From the NCBI RefSeq assembly GCF_012641475.1, contig NZ_JABAIL010000003.1, positions 808,318-872,317 on the forward strand: a stretch of DNA of 64,000 nucleotides, read 5' to 3'. The DNA is from Flammeovirga agarivorans (GTDB taxonomy: Bacteria; Bacteroidota; Bacteroidia; Cytophagales; Flammeovirgaceae). Below the pieces are notes generated by a model. It was given only the letters and a program-made list of their open reading frames with translations. It did no database searches and was not told the DNA's origin. The position numbers and the translations under genes were made by a program. Below are positions 29,201 through 36,586 of this stretch, in pieces (position 1 is the stretch's first letter; each line of letters starts with the position of its first letter).

Positions 29201-30574
29201 GATGCTTCTCATAATGGCTCTTTATTAAGAACGTTAGACCGTTATGAAACGGAAGTGACAGATGGATCGGATAATATTCGCTTTGAGCAATTCTTGTACT
29301 CAACAAAAGATTATACAATTAGACATAAAGATCAGGGAAACCTTCCAGATAAAGATAAATTGATTTGGGAAGGAGGTAACAGAATACCTGTGCGTCGTAT
29401 GGAATTCCTTGCAAAAGGTGGAGCATCTACACCTTCTTACGCAGCATACATTGCACCTGGAGGAGCTACCTATGATGAAGGCGGTGACTTATATCCATGG
29501 TCGGATATTGCAACTGTTAACTACGGTAATATCATTTCTTATGAGATCACTGCCGTAACAGCATTAGTAGATGGTGTACCTTGGAGTAAAGGAGCACAAC
29601 ATTATAACACTTTCCAAAATTATGTAGTAGGGCAAGGGTTTAACACTTTTGGAGATCCCCGACTGGCAATGGCTGGTAGAGCATCTAGTAATATGATTCT
29701 TTCAGGATCAGGACAATTTACTAAAGAAGAACAGGATGCAGTATTTACACAACACCTCATCACTTTAGAAGATGACGATGACGTAGATGATTTCCTCGAG
29801 GGGCATCATTTATTCCATGGTGTTAGACATAGAGGACAAGGAGACGGACAGCAAGACAATAGAGTATTAGGTGAAATTAATATTGGTTCGACTACTTGTG
29901 GTAGTTGTCACTTTAGAGATGGTAGAGGTTCAGAAGTAGTGAGTACACCGAAAGGTAACCTTTTACCTCCACCAGTTTATGGAGTTGGTCTGTTACAATG
30001 GATTGCTGGAGCAGAAGTTGGTTTAACTTGGGACGGTTCAGTACCTACTGTAGAAGAACAAACTGTAAATGCATTATTGAATGATCATGGTATTGATGCA
30101 TCAGATGCTAACCAAATCACTCAAGAAGATGTAGACTTATTAGTAGCCTACACTAAATTTTTAACGGTACCAACTAGATCGAAGGGAGTATATGATGATC
30201 CACAAGTGGGAATTGGTCATGTGAAATTCTCGGAAATTGGTTGTGCTACTTGTCACTCTGAAACCCAACGTACAAGAAATGATGCTCCAAAAGAGTTCAG
30301 AAATATTACGCTAAGACCTTACACTGATATGAAACTTCATGATATCGGTACTGGAAACAGCTATAGAACACCAGCACTTTGGGGACTGTATTACAATAAA
30401 CAATTATTAGATCGAAATGGTAAAGCTCTATTATTTATGCACAATGGTTCTGCTACTTCGGTAGATCAGGCAATTATGCAACATGGTGGGGAGGCCGCTG
30501 GATCTAGAGCAGCATATGAAGAGTTGACTGCAGAAGAAAAAGAAGCAGTCATCAAATTTGTTGAATCTTTATAA
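26219..30574 (+). CDS. Secreted mosaic: CBM-like domains, Cys-rich repeats and di-haem oxidoreductase
   Basis: A 1451-residue exported protein. After a long n-region and signal helix (ending NIIAQ near 47) come: a small domain (48-130) repeated near 580-670; a CBM6/35-like beta-sandwich (about 180-300, starting SRFIEAEGGE); a pair of related Ig-like domains (about 300-395 and 715-800); one secreted-repeat domain of the Lipoprotein_15 type (about 425-550); and six copies of a CxDGxxNxxExxxDCGGxCxxC motif as spacers. The last 580 residues are a di-haem oxidoreductase (DHOR/DUF1111 type) with two c-haem sites, CGSCH at 1227 and CATCH at 1342, and the family's HDIGTGNSYRTPALWGL and HGGEA motifs. 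No T9SS sorting domain is present. It is followed after 10 bp by a small T9SS protein gene. Oxidative attack on, or redox chemistry at, a polysaccharide is an inference. Confidence 0.85.
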   Translation: MKELSTMKESSSKERGYLISYWANFLKNNLTNLFIMCLLMYSQNIIAQNYGIEVDNGNATIYFEDQPGWTGGWNYICLGANCTSGEKVGNRWERPVTGITVGNTYSIQLKIATSNGQYISDLYDVVATLKGDSPQPDPDPDPLPTCSDGIQNGEETGVDCGGTCEPCEVVSPPPTSSRFIEAEGGELIGSASRYTDGSASNGQGVAYISAQGAGFRLPNVPSASSVEIIYASELSGEISIFINNEDAGNIAFNSTGAWVGTYQSVSKTIDIQEGDTFEVKFQSGDAALNIDQVKFIGEPSPCSGLNNPLNVYTGVSTINETSSGALDGSVTFTFNNVENDYDSLMILFDNDSFSVALTDQSFTINNKAEGSYPVALKWSNGDCIEEIGTVTIGSCENNIKDGNEIETDCGGVCPDCPDQPVPTFEDLVISVSSSPTVGEYLVAKYGDQPAKAIYTWDNDTNEFSSCTGGCIQSWPAVVTDAKVNLILPQTLPNGLVGDFGLSGTCDGELQLTFNNKPLYYFSGDNNTNDINGEASGGVWWLVKEEPQIDFCADGVQNNGESGIDCGGDCAPCAPIVGGEGTCGDFGLTIIDGQGYLYYNEELGSALYLCLNGGCYPPDVQEDGYYKRAVNVQSGVDYTIKVQGSNEQEKVAQVGLCYFVPTCNDGIQNGDETGVDCGGSSCNACPTCSDGIQNGEETGVDCGGPDCQSCETICNGTPNPFATITKQNETFENEVDGIITLSFDDVEGREVIEVSLDGGVTYPFSENDDLKWLTITGLSPQEYHVFVRWEGGDCPMDLGYVTIQEGGPLPTCSDGIRNQGETRVDCGGPCAPCEEDPCGEVPLVLYPTPALQTPIQGSPAKEHGWSFDLSEDLTEVSVAIGGGVADQMQTNTGTFEMHCSCNQVTFYTAELGDNLQASVPQECVDAGDYYYFFRYKRNTTMNTYDPADIWVYSGLFTTKGERIDPDNRPTIVTKGASWMRFRHPHPQDGITEAIFDASHNGSLLRTLDRYETEVTDGSDNIRFEQFLYSTKDYTIRHKDQGNLPDKDKLIWEGGNRIPVRRMEFLAKGGASTPSYAAYIAPGGATYDEGGDLYPWSDIATVNYGNIISYEITAVTALVDGVPWSKGAQHYNTFQNYVVGQGFNTFGDPRLAMAGRASSNMILSGSGQFTKEEQDAVFTQHLITLEDDDDVDDFLEGHHLFHGVRHRGQGDGQQDNRVLGEINIGSTTCGSCHFRDGRGSEVVSTPKGNLLPPPVYGVGLLQWIAGAEVGLTWDGSVPTVEEQTVNALLNDHGIDASDANQITQEDVDLLVAYTKFLTVPTRSKGVYDDPQVGIGHVKFSEIGCATCHSETQRTRNDAPKEFRNITLRPYTDMKLHDIGTGNSYRTPALWGLYYNKQLLDRNGKALLFMHNGSATSVDQAIMQHGGEAAGSRAAYEELTAEEKEAVIKFVESL
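26651..26691 (+). repeat. 41-bp exact direct repeat, copy 1
   Basis: Encodes the N-terminal half of the first CxDGIQNGEETGVDCGG motif. It is identical to 28274-28314, and after one mismatch the match continues for 11 more bases, which suggests a recent internal duplication or gene conversion. Confidence 0.85.
28274..28314 (+). repeat. 41-bp exact direct repeat, copy 2
   Basis: Identical at nucleotide level to 26651-26691 and encodes the fifth Cys-rich motif (from C687). The other four copies of the motif are diverged at nucleotide level. Confidence 0.85.
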
Positions 30575-30584
30575 TACCATCAAA

Positions 30585-31046
30585 ATGAAAAAAATATTTT
30601 ATATATCAATAGTATTAATTCTATCAGCATTTACATCAGCTTTAGCACAGCAAGATGTAGCGTCAATAACAGTAAAATGTCCACCTTGTAGACCTATTGC
30701 AAGCTGTGACCAATGTTTTGAAAATCAAACAGCTGCAGATGAAGCCTGTGGTTCTTCTGCAAGAACAATAGGAACATCTCTTGAGAGTGAATTGTCTGAT
30801 TATTCTATTAACGTATTTCCCAACCCAAGTAAACAAGGGAAGTTTACGGTTGAGTCAATAAATAATTTAGAGGGACATGTTCAATTATTCTCACCAGTAG
30901 GTGATCTTATTGAGGAATTTGATGTTAGTGATCAAAAAATGTTTAACGTCGGAACTACTCAAAGTCTACCTTCTGGAGTGTATATTATGACATATACCGA
31001 TAAAGAAGGGAATACAGTAACAAAGAAATTAGTCGTTAGTTTCTAA
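30585..31046 (+). CDS. Small T9SS-exported Cys-motif protein
   Basis: A 153-residue protein. I choose the ATG at 30585, which begins the signal peptide MKKIFYISIVLILSAFTSALA; an in-frame TTG 27 bases upstream would bury it. Residues 32-55 hold a variant Cys motif (C-P-P-C-R-P...C-D-Q-C-F...E-A-C) related to that in two other secreted proteins of this window, with Phe for Trp and one additional Cys. The rest is a T9SS sorting domain (VFPNPSKQGKFTVES ... SGVYIMTYTDKEGNTVTKKLVV). It has no catalytic domain. It starts 10 bp after the di-haem mosaic gene, which lacks a sorting domain, so it may be a surface partner for that protein. Confidence 0.8.
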   Translation: MKKIFYISIVLILSAFTSALAQQDVASITVKCPPCRPIASCDQCFENQTAADEACGSSARTIGTSLESELSDYSINVFPNPSKQGKFTVESINNLEGHVQLFSPVGDLIEEFDVSDQKMFNVGTTQSLPSGVYIMTYTDKEGNTVTKKLVVSF

Positions 31047-31062
31047 TTTATTATATCAATGT

Positions 31063-31098
31063 AAAAGTCATCATAAATTCATTTTTATGGTGACTTTT
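31063..31098 (+). terminator. Rho-independent terminator of the mosaic operon
   Basis: The stem aaaagtcatcataaa / tttatggtgactttt (two non-Watson-Crick positions) is followed by ttaatg, just after the small T9SS protein gene. Confidence 0.75.
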
Positions 31099-31108
31099 TT
31101 AATGAAAA

Positions 31109-31141
31109 AAAGAGCCAGAAAGTAGGACCTTCTGACTCTTT
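31109..31141 (-). terminator. Terminator of the B12 uptake operon
   Basis: The inverted repeat aaagagccagaa / ttctgactcttt, read on the minus strand, is followed by tttttcatt and sits 25 bp after the btuG-like stop. Confidence 0.75.
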
Positions 31142-31165
31142 ACCACTTATTTTGACAAATTCTTT

Positions 31166-32242
31166 TTAGTAGAAAATGAAATGAACTGGGTTGACTCCTG
31201 CAGGAATTTCAGCTTTTTCATCTCCACTTTCATTATATATTTTACATTTTCCTGGATTTTCATAATCAGGAGTTAATGCTACATAGATGTCGTTTGTAGA
31301 AGGATTTTGTGCAACACCTGTAATCGCTGCTTCTTCGATTAATGTATCTACATTTTTACTTGCAGTATTGATTACTACAATTTCACCAGAACCAATAGCT
31401 AAGATTTCATCAGCATTAGTAGTTGGTTGAATATTACCTTCATTTGTGATACCAGGGTAGTTAACAAAATTTGAATAAGAAAGGCCGTTTACATCAATTT
31501 TTGCAATACCTAATTTTGCTGTGTCAAAACTTGGAGACCAATCAGGGTTATAGCCATTACCTAAAGATACCCAGATCTCATTATTTTGATATACAAAGTG
31601 TTGTGGATGAACTCCAACATCGATACTTCCTACTTTTTCAAGATCAGATGTATTGTAAACTTCCACTTCAGTAGTATTACTAGCAGCAACTAAGATCTTT
31701 CCATCTACCACTGCAATACCTTCTGGATTTGAACCTACTGAAAATGAATTTTCAATTGAACCTGTTGATAAGTTTACAACATGTACTTTAGGATCATTAT
31801 AGCTGAAATCTGACTGTACAGGTCCCCATTGAGTAACATAAGCATAGTTGCCATCAAAGGCAGCATATCTAGGAGTTTCGACTCCTGAGTTGATTACATG
31901 GATTTTTTCTAATGTTTTTGTGTTTGCAATGATAATTTGCTCGCTAACTGAAGTAGTGATCACCGTTAACTCACCATTTGAAGTAAATCCTTCAACATGT
32001 CCACCAATGATCTCACCGTTTTGATCTTTGTAAGCTTGTTGAGAAACAGTTACGCTATCATCACCAAAAATGGATGCGCCCATGATTGAAGTAGTATTAG
32101 GCTTACCAAATTGACCATATGAGTTCAATTGGAAACCTTCTGAACCAGGAACATAAGGAGTTGACTCTTTATCCTCAACACATGATGAAAAAATTACTGC
32201 AATAAATGCAAAGATTAGCTGAAATTTGTAAAACTTTTTCAT
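31166..32242 (-). CDS. btuG: BtuG-like surface beta-propeller lipoprotein
   Basis: A 358-residue lipoprotein. The start at 32242 gives MKKFYKFQLIFAFIAVIFSSC with the lipobox Cys at residue 20; an upstream extension would run into the btuB 3' end. The mature part is a YncE-like seven-bladed beta-propeller with blades such as NPEGIAVVDGKILVAASNTTEVEVYNT and HPQHFVYQNNEIWVSLGNG. In gut Bacteroides the surface propeller lipoprotein BtuG caps BtuB and captures cobalamin with very high affinity. The position as the third gene of a riboswitch-controlled operon with BtuF- and BtuB-like genes supports the same role. Ligand binding is inferred from context. Confidence 0.8.
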   Translation of the reverse strand: MKKFYKFQLIFAFIAVIFSSCVEDKESTPYVPGSEGFQLNSYGQFGKPNTTSIMGASIFGDDSVTVSQQAYKDQNGEIIGGHVEGFTSNGELTVITTSVSEQIIIANTKTLEKIHVINSGVETPRYAAFDGNYAYVTQWGPVQSDFSYNDPKVHVVNLSTGSIENSFSVGSNPEGIAVVDGKILVAASNTTEVEVYNTSDLEKVGSIDVGVHPQHFVYQNNEIWVSLGNGYNPDWSPSFDTAKLGIAKIDVNGLSYSNFVNYPGITNEGNIQPTTNADEILAIGSGEIVVINTASKNVDTLIEEAAITGVAQNPSTNDIYVALTPDYENPGKCKIYNESGDEKAEIPAGVNPVHFIFY

Positions 32243-32249
32243 GTCGTTT

Positions 32250-34118
32250 TTAAAAATTGAAATTTGCTTTGAACATATAATTAATACCCGGCATAGGGTA
32301 TTCTTCATAGTTCTGGTATTCTGAATTAGTTATATTATTCACTTTAGCAGTCAATAAAATTCTGCTATTGTTTATTTTGAACCATTTGCTTAATCCAACA
32401 TTAAGGAGTTGGTAAGCGTCAAGGTTGTAGTAATCATTTGCTGTGGTTCTCTTACCAACGAAATTACCATCAATATTAAGAGACCAAGTTGCTATACCTA
32501 AGTTGATGTAGGACCTAATAAGGTTTTTAGGTACATACATAAGTTGTTTGTCTTTGTCTAAGTTCTGAGCATCAGTGAAAGAGTATGCTGCTCCAAACTT
32601 CCATTTTAATAGTTGTTTTGAATACTGATTTCCAATATCTGCACTTACTTCTACACCCCTAGAATATGTTTCTTTTACGTTGGCAGCATATGTAGGATTT
32701 CCTGGAATCCATAAGATTTTATTAAAAGTTCTAAGATAAAATCCCGTAACTGATGTATTGAATGTTAGATGGTTGTTGCTTTTTGTATAGTCAAAACCTA
32801 AATCAACATTATATCCATCTTCTGGTTTAATGTCTGGGTTAGCTTTTTCTCCCCAATACCTTTCGTTGAGGGTAGGGACTCTATAACTTCTTCCAGCCGA
32901 ACTTTTTATTTTTAAAGATTGACTCCCATCTTCTAATGCGATATAAGATAAATTCAGTGAGGGTGTAAATGGAGCAGAGTATCCAGTAACGACTGTTTGT
33001 CGTAATGTGGTAGATACATTAAAACGATTGGTGACATCCCATCTAAGGGCTGCAAAAACGGACCCTCTAAATTCCTCTGTGTCGGCAGCGTAGGCATAAA
33101 CATCTGGCCAAATGTTCATTAGAGTCAAACCAGTTTGTAATGTTAAACTGTTGGTTAATGATGTTTCACCTCTATAATCTCCCTGAACTCTTTGTGTGGC
33201 AATTTGGCTTCCACCGTTTAATAATTCATCCTGAATATAGGCGACACTTGCAGTATGTGTCCATTTATCATTTTTCACTTTGTAATTTACAACTCCTCTG
33301 AAATTTGTATTTTCAGTAGAGTCATAAGTACTCGGCTTCATGTTATTGCCCATGATTGGTTGAATACCCCTTTGATCTTGTGTATACCATAGATTAACGG
33401 ACCATTCTTCGTTTTCATTTGGTTTAAAATGAGTTTCATGAAGAATTCCTGCATGCCAAAAACCAGCATTTTGTTGTACCTGATCTTCTTTGGCATATTC
33501 ATTATAAAATGTATAATCATTATCAGCCATCTGATAAAGGCCTACTGTCTTATGCTTCCATTTATTATTACCATATTGAGCTTTAAAACCATAAAATTGT
33601 TGGTTGAAGCTTCCGTATGCTGTTTGTAATTCAAAATGATTTTCTCTCTCCCAATCCAATTGATCTTTAAGGATAATGGTACCACCTACTGCCCCAGAAC
33701 CATATTGTGCAGAACTTGCTCCATACTGAAGGTCAATATTATCAAAATAGAAAGTATTAATGGTAGACATATCTGTTTGACCTAACGTCAAAGAATTTAA
33801 GTTAATGCCATTCCATACAATCGCAGTATTTTCTGGAGATGCACCACGAATAGAGATACTAGAAAGTTGCCCTGGAGCACCATATTCTCGAATATATACT
33901 GAAGCTTTATCTCTTAATAAAGTCGCTAGAGTACCTTCATTATAGAATTGCATTTCAGTACTGTCAAAGGTTTGGATATGTGCCCCTTGACTATAGTACT
34001 TCATTGATTTGGCAGTGATCTCAACTTCTTTTAATTCTCGATCAGGAAGCTGATACTCTTGACCTACACAATAAGTGGAGATAAAGAATAAAACGGCCAT
34101 TAGACCTTTTAATCTCAT
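32250..34118 (-). CDS. btuB: TonB-dependent cobalamin receptor, BtuB-like
   Basis: A 622-residue outer membrane receptor. A signal peptide (MRLKGLMAVLFFISTYCVGQ) is followed by a TonB-box-like region (LKEVEITAKS), a plug domain (LATLLRDKASVYIREYGAPGQLSSISIRGASPENTAIVWNG is its conserved core) and a 22-strand barrel ending in F (MFKANFNF). The length is near that of E. coli BtuB and much shorter than SusC-type receptors, and there is no N-terminal carboxypeptidase-like domain. It sits between btuF and btuG under a cobalamin riboswitch, which makes cobalamin the likely ligand. Confidence 0.88.
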   Translation of the reverse strand: MRLKGLMAVLFFISTYCVGQEYQLPDRELKEVEITAKSMKYYSQGAHIQTFDSTEMQFYNEGTLATLLRDKASVYIREYGAPGQLSSISIRGASPENTAIVWNGINLNSLTLGQTDMSTINTFYFDNIDLQYGASSAQYGSGAVGGTIILKDQLDWERENHFELQTAYGSFNQQFYGFKAQYGNNKWKHKTVGLYQMADNDYTFYNEYAKEDQVQQNAGFWHAGILHETHFKPNENEEWSVNLWYTQDQRGIQPIMGNNMKPSTYDSTENTNFRGVVNYKVKNDKWTHTASVAYIQDELLNGGSQIATQRVQGDYRGETSLTNSLTLQTGLTLMNIWPDVYAYAADTEEFRGSVFAALRWDVTNRFNVSTTLRQTVVTGYSAPFTPSLNLSYIALEDGSQSLKIKSSAGRSYRVPTLNERYWGEKANPDIKPEDGYNVDLGFDYTKSNNHLTFNTSVTGFYLRTFNKILWIPGNPTYAANVKETYSRGVEVSADIGNQYSKQLLKWKFGAAYSFTDAQNLDKDKQLMYVPKNLIRSYINLGIATWSLNIDGNFVGKRTTANDYYNLDAYQLLNVGLSKWFKINNSRILLTAKVNNITNSEYQNYEEYPMPGINYMFKANFNF

Positions 34119-34120
34119 GA

Positions 34121-35281
34121 TTAATTAATTTTTTGAAAGAAGTATAATTCGTGATCGGGAAGAAGTTCCGGATGGAAAATCTTAATAAGGTCAGCTAAAA
34201 TGATTTCTGGGTGTAAAATTCCTGTACCCCAATAATCATTGGCTGCTTTATTCATTTTATTATTGTTGTTGTAGATTCCTCCGTTGGTAAATGCATCAAA
34301 TTCAGCATACCTCTTGTCAACGCCTTTTAACTCTTCCAAGGAATTGATCATACCAACGTTAATCCAATACTTTGCATCTTTTCCTTTTGCATAAACGCCT
34401 TCTAAGTCGAATTGTAAACTACCTTTTTGATCATTGTCGAACCAAGGATAATCTACATGAACATCATGAAAAGCTTTAGCCAAATAAGAGGCTCCACCAG
34501 GTACAGACCAAAGGCCTTTGTACGGTAAACCACTAATCACTTTCGGAGAAGATTTTGCCTGAGTAGCTAGATGTTTATATTCGTTGTATTGCTTTGTAAT
34601 GCTTTCAAACAAAGCATTTGCTTCGGCTTCCTTGTTAAGAAGAGCACCAAAAACCTTAATCCATTCGGCTCTTCCCAATAAGTCACTTTCTTGCCAATCT
34701 GTATTGGCTAAGATAGGAATGCCTGCTTTTTGAATAACAGGGAATGAATTAGAAGAGGTTGAACTGCTTCCTACAACCATAACCAAGTCAGCATCACTTA
34801 AGATTACTTTTTCAGCATTTCCTTCCATATCATAACCAACAGAAATAATACGACCTTCTTCCATACGGTCAATAATGTCTTGGCTATACATATAGGTTTT
34901 ATCAACATACCCCCTAATAGCATCAATACTTCCAAGTTCTTCCATCATAGAAGTTTGAGCGGTGGTCGTTGTAATTACATTTTTTACTGGAATTGAAATA
35001 ACTTGATGGCCTTTGTATTGATCAGGAAGAGAATTCCCTTTTGGTAATAATACAAATGTCTCTTGACCGTCGTTAAAAGGATTGATGAAGTGTAATAATT
35101 TAAGATTGTCCTTATACTCTAACTTAAAAGTTTTAGCATGTAACACTTCCGATTTTACTGAGCCAATATTTTGCTCTTGATTCTCTTTCTGAGACGTTTG
35201 TTTGTTTTCCTTCTGCTGACATCCAAAAAATAGGATGAGGAAAGAAAGGACTATAGTATATAGTGACTTGTTTAGCTGCAT
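34121..35281 (-). CDS. btuF: Cobalamin ABC-type substrate-binding lipoprotein, BtuF-like
   Basis: A 386-residue periplasmic binding protein of the helical-backbone class (BtuF/FhuD type). Lipoprotein signal: LSFLILFFGCQQKE (lipobox Cys near 20), followed by a Gln/Glu/Lys-rich linker. The two lobes contain VITTTTAQTSMMEELGSIDAI and DADLVMVVGSSSTSSNSFPVI, typical of the family. It is the first gene behind the riboswitch, which ends a short distance upstream of the ATG. No BtuC permease or BtuD ATPase gene is in the window, so the inner-membrane transporter must be encoded elsewhere. Iron-siderophore binding would be the alternative without the riboswitch. Confidence 0.82.
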   Translation of the reverse strand: MQLNKSLYTIVLSFLILFFGCQQKENKQTSQKENQEQNIGSVKSEVLHAKTFKLEYKDNLKLLHFINPFNDGQETFVLLPKGNSLPDQYKGHQVISIPVKNVITTTTAQTSMMEELGSIDAIRGYVDKTYMYSQDIIDRMEEGRIISVGYDMEGNAEKVILSDADLVMVVGSSSTSSNSFPVIQKAGIPILANTDWQESDLLGRAEWIKVFGALLNKEAEANALFESITKQYNEYKHLATQAKSSPKVISGLPYKGLWSVPGGASYLAKAFHDVHVDYPWFDNDQKGSLQFDLEGVYAKGKDAKYWINVGMINSLEELKGVDKRYAEFDAFTNGGIYNNNNKMNKAANDYWGTGILHPEIILADLIKIFHPELLPDHELYFFQKIN

Positions 35282-35314
35282 TCCTTTTTACTTTACACCC
35301 GAAGAATATTTCCA

Positions 35315-35455
35315 AACAAAAGATATCCTGACTTTCCTTTTAGATGAGCCTTCCCGAGTGTACTCAGTGGCATTTTCATCAACCCTTACAGGTAGGATTA
35401 CAGTAGCGGGGACTGTTTTGGATTCTCACCAAATTCCCTTTCGTTTGATGCAAAT
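35315..35455 (-). ncRNA. Cobalamin (AdoCbl) riboswitch
   Basis: Read on the minus strand the leader contains the conserved blocks in order: gggaatttggtgagaatcc, actgtccccgctactgtaa, gccactg, cgggaaggc (the B12 box region) and agtcaggat. These are the core elements of the cobalamin riboswitch. It lies about 35 nt upstream of the btuF-like start codon, so repression by bound cobalamin probably acts on translation start or early termination. Confidence 0.95.
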
Positions 35456-35585
35456 ATGATAGATGATTATTTACAATACAACTAAAAAGATTATTTATGA
35501 AGCATGACTGTGATCATTAAAAATCATTTGCAAATCCATTATCAGTAGCAGTTTTGTCAAGAAATACTATTATTCAAAAGACAAA

Positions 35586-36452
35586 CTAGTTGATTCTTGC
35601 AACTGTTATCCCGGTGTTCAATTTGCTATTTTTTAACCACTCTGCTAAAGGTTTTTTTGTGATTTCAACTTCCCCTCCAGATTGTGAGGCATGTAATAAA
35701 TGTATACGGTGGTCTTCCAATCTTACTGCAAAACCGACATGAGAGACATCTAAACCATCTACTTTACAAACCAAAGCAATAATATCTCCAGGTTCTATTT
35801 TACTTTCTATCTCAGCTATTTCTTTAATATATATTTGAGAGAGTGGCTTTGTATTTATTTGATCTTCAATTTTCTTGACCTCTACTAAAGCGGAATCATT
35901 ACCAACTAACTGTTTGTACGCAGTGATATGAGTACTCATAAAGTTGATTTTCTTATCGTATACTGTTCCTCCGATTTTCTCCGTAACGTCAGTAACAATA
36001 CCTTTTTTCTGATTATTTCTTACCCATTCTGTAAAATAATGTAATCGTGAAGGGTACCCATTTCGTCTCCCGTCTCTATATCTTAAATATTCTAAGATAC
36101 TTGCATAATGATTGAGGTTTCTAAATTTTTCATTGTCCTCTCCAGAATACAATTTAGTTAAAGCAACTACAGATTCTACAAAGGTAGTACAATCAAAACC
36201 TAGATAATTAATGACTAAGTCTTCCCTCTTTTCATTTATTTCGAGGGTCTTTTCAAGATAGGGTTCACCTACAAATGTTTTGGCAATACTGATTGCCTTT
36301 TCATTCGAAGTAAGCCCTTGTAAAGGAAGTTGGTTTAATGTTGTGAGCTTATCTTCAAAAGCTTTTGTACTTGGAATTGTACAAACAAACTGTGCTTGGC
36401 AATAAAAAGTGATAAATAATAAGCTAATTATTGATAAGAATTGTCTTGACAT
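35586..36452 (-). CDS. DUF1460 amidase-like protein
   Basis: A 288-residue secreted protein; the start at 36452 gives the signal peptide MSRQFLSIISLLFITFYCQA, while a longer frame adds 14 non-signal residues. The body is the DUF1460 NlpC/P60-like fold: GFDCTTFVESVVAL carries the catalytic Cys, and DVSHVGFAVR the His. DUF1460 proteins are thought to be N-acetylmuramoyl-L-alanine amidases or peptidoglycan-fragment hydrolases of the periplasm. The gene is divergent from the MORN-protein gene with only about 130 bp between likely starts, so they share a control region. Confidence 0.88.
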   Translation of the reverse strand: MSRQFLSIISLLFITFYCQAQFVCTIPSTKAFEDKLTTLNQLPLQGLTSNEKAISIAKTFVGEPYLEKTLEINEKREDLVINYLGFDCTTFVESVVALTKLYSGEDNEKFRNLNHYASILEYLRYRDGRRNGYPSRLHYFTEWVRNNQKKGIVTDVTEKIGGTVYDKKINFMSTHITAYKQLVGNDSALVEVKKIEDQINTKPLSQIYIKEIAEIESKIEPGDIIALVCKVDGLDVSHVGFAVRLEDHRIHLLHASQSGGEVEITKKPLAEWLKNSKLNTGITVARIN

Positions 36453-36586
36453 ATTTATTTTTTGCATTTTGCAGGAATGAAGCATTAACTTCAATAATGT
36501 TCTTGATATATAAACTTAGGCAATTCTTTGAAATTATCAGAACAATGGAACTTACCTTGCAATCAAACTATAAAAATATCAATAGA

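Noticed and set aside
30400-30574. Possible T9SS sorting domain at the end of the di-haem mosaic
   Set aside because: The C-terminus is the normal end of the DHOR domain (HGGEA ... FVESL), with no PNP and GxY pattern.
30558-30584. Extended TTG start for the small T9SS protein
   Set aside because: It would overlap the preceding gene and put nine residues ahead of a normal signal peptide.
32243-32308. Extended N-terminus for the BtuG-like protein
   Set aside because: It lies within the btuB 3' end and would displace the lipoprotein signal.
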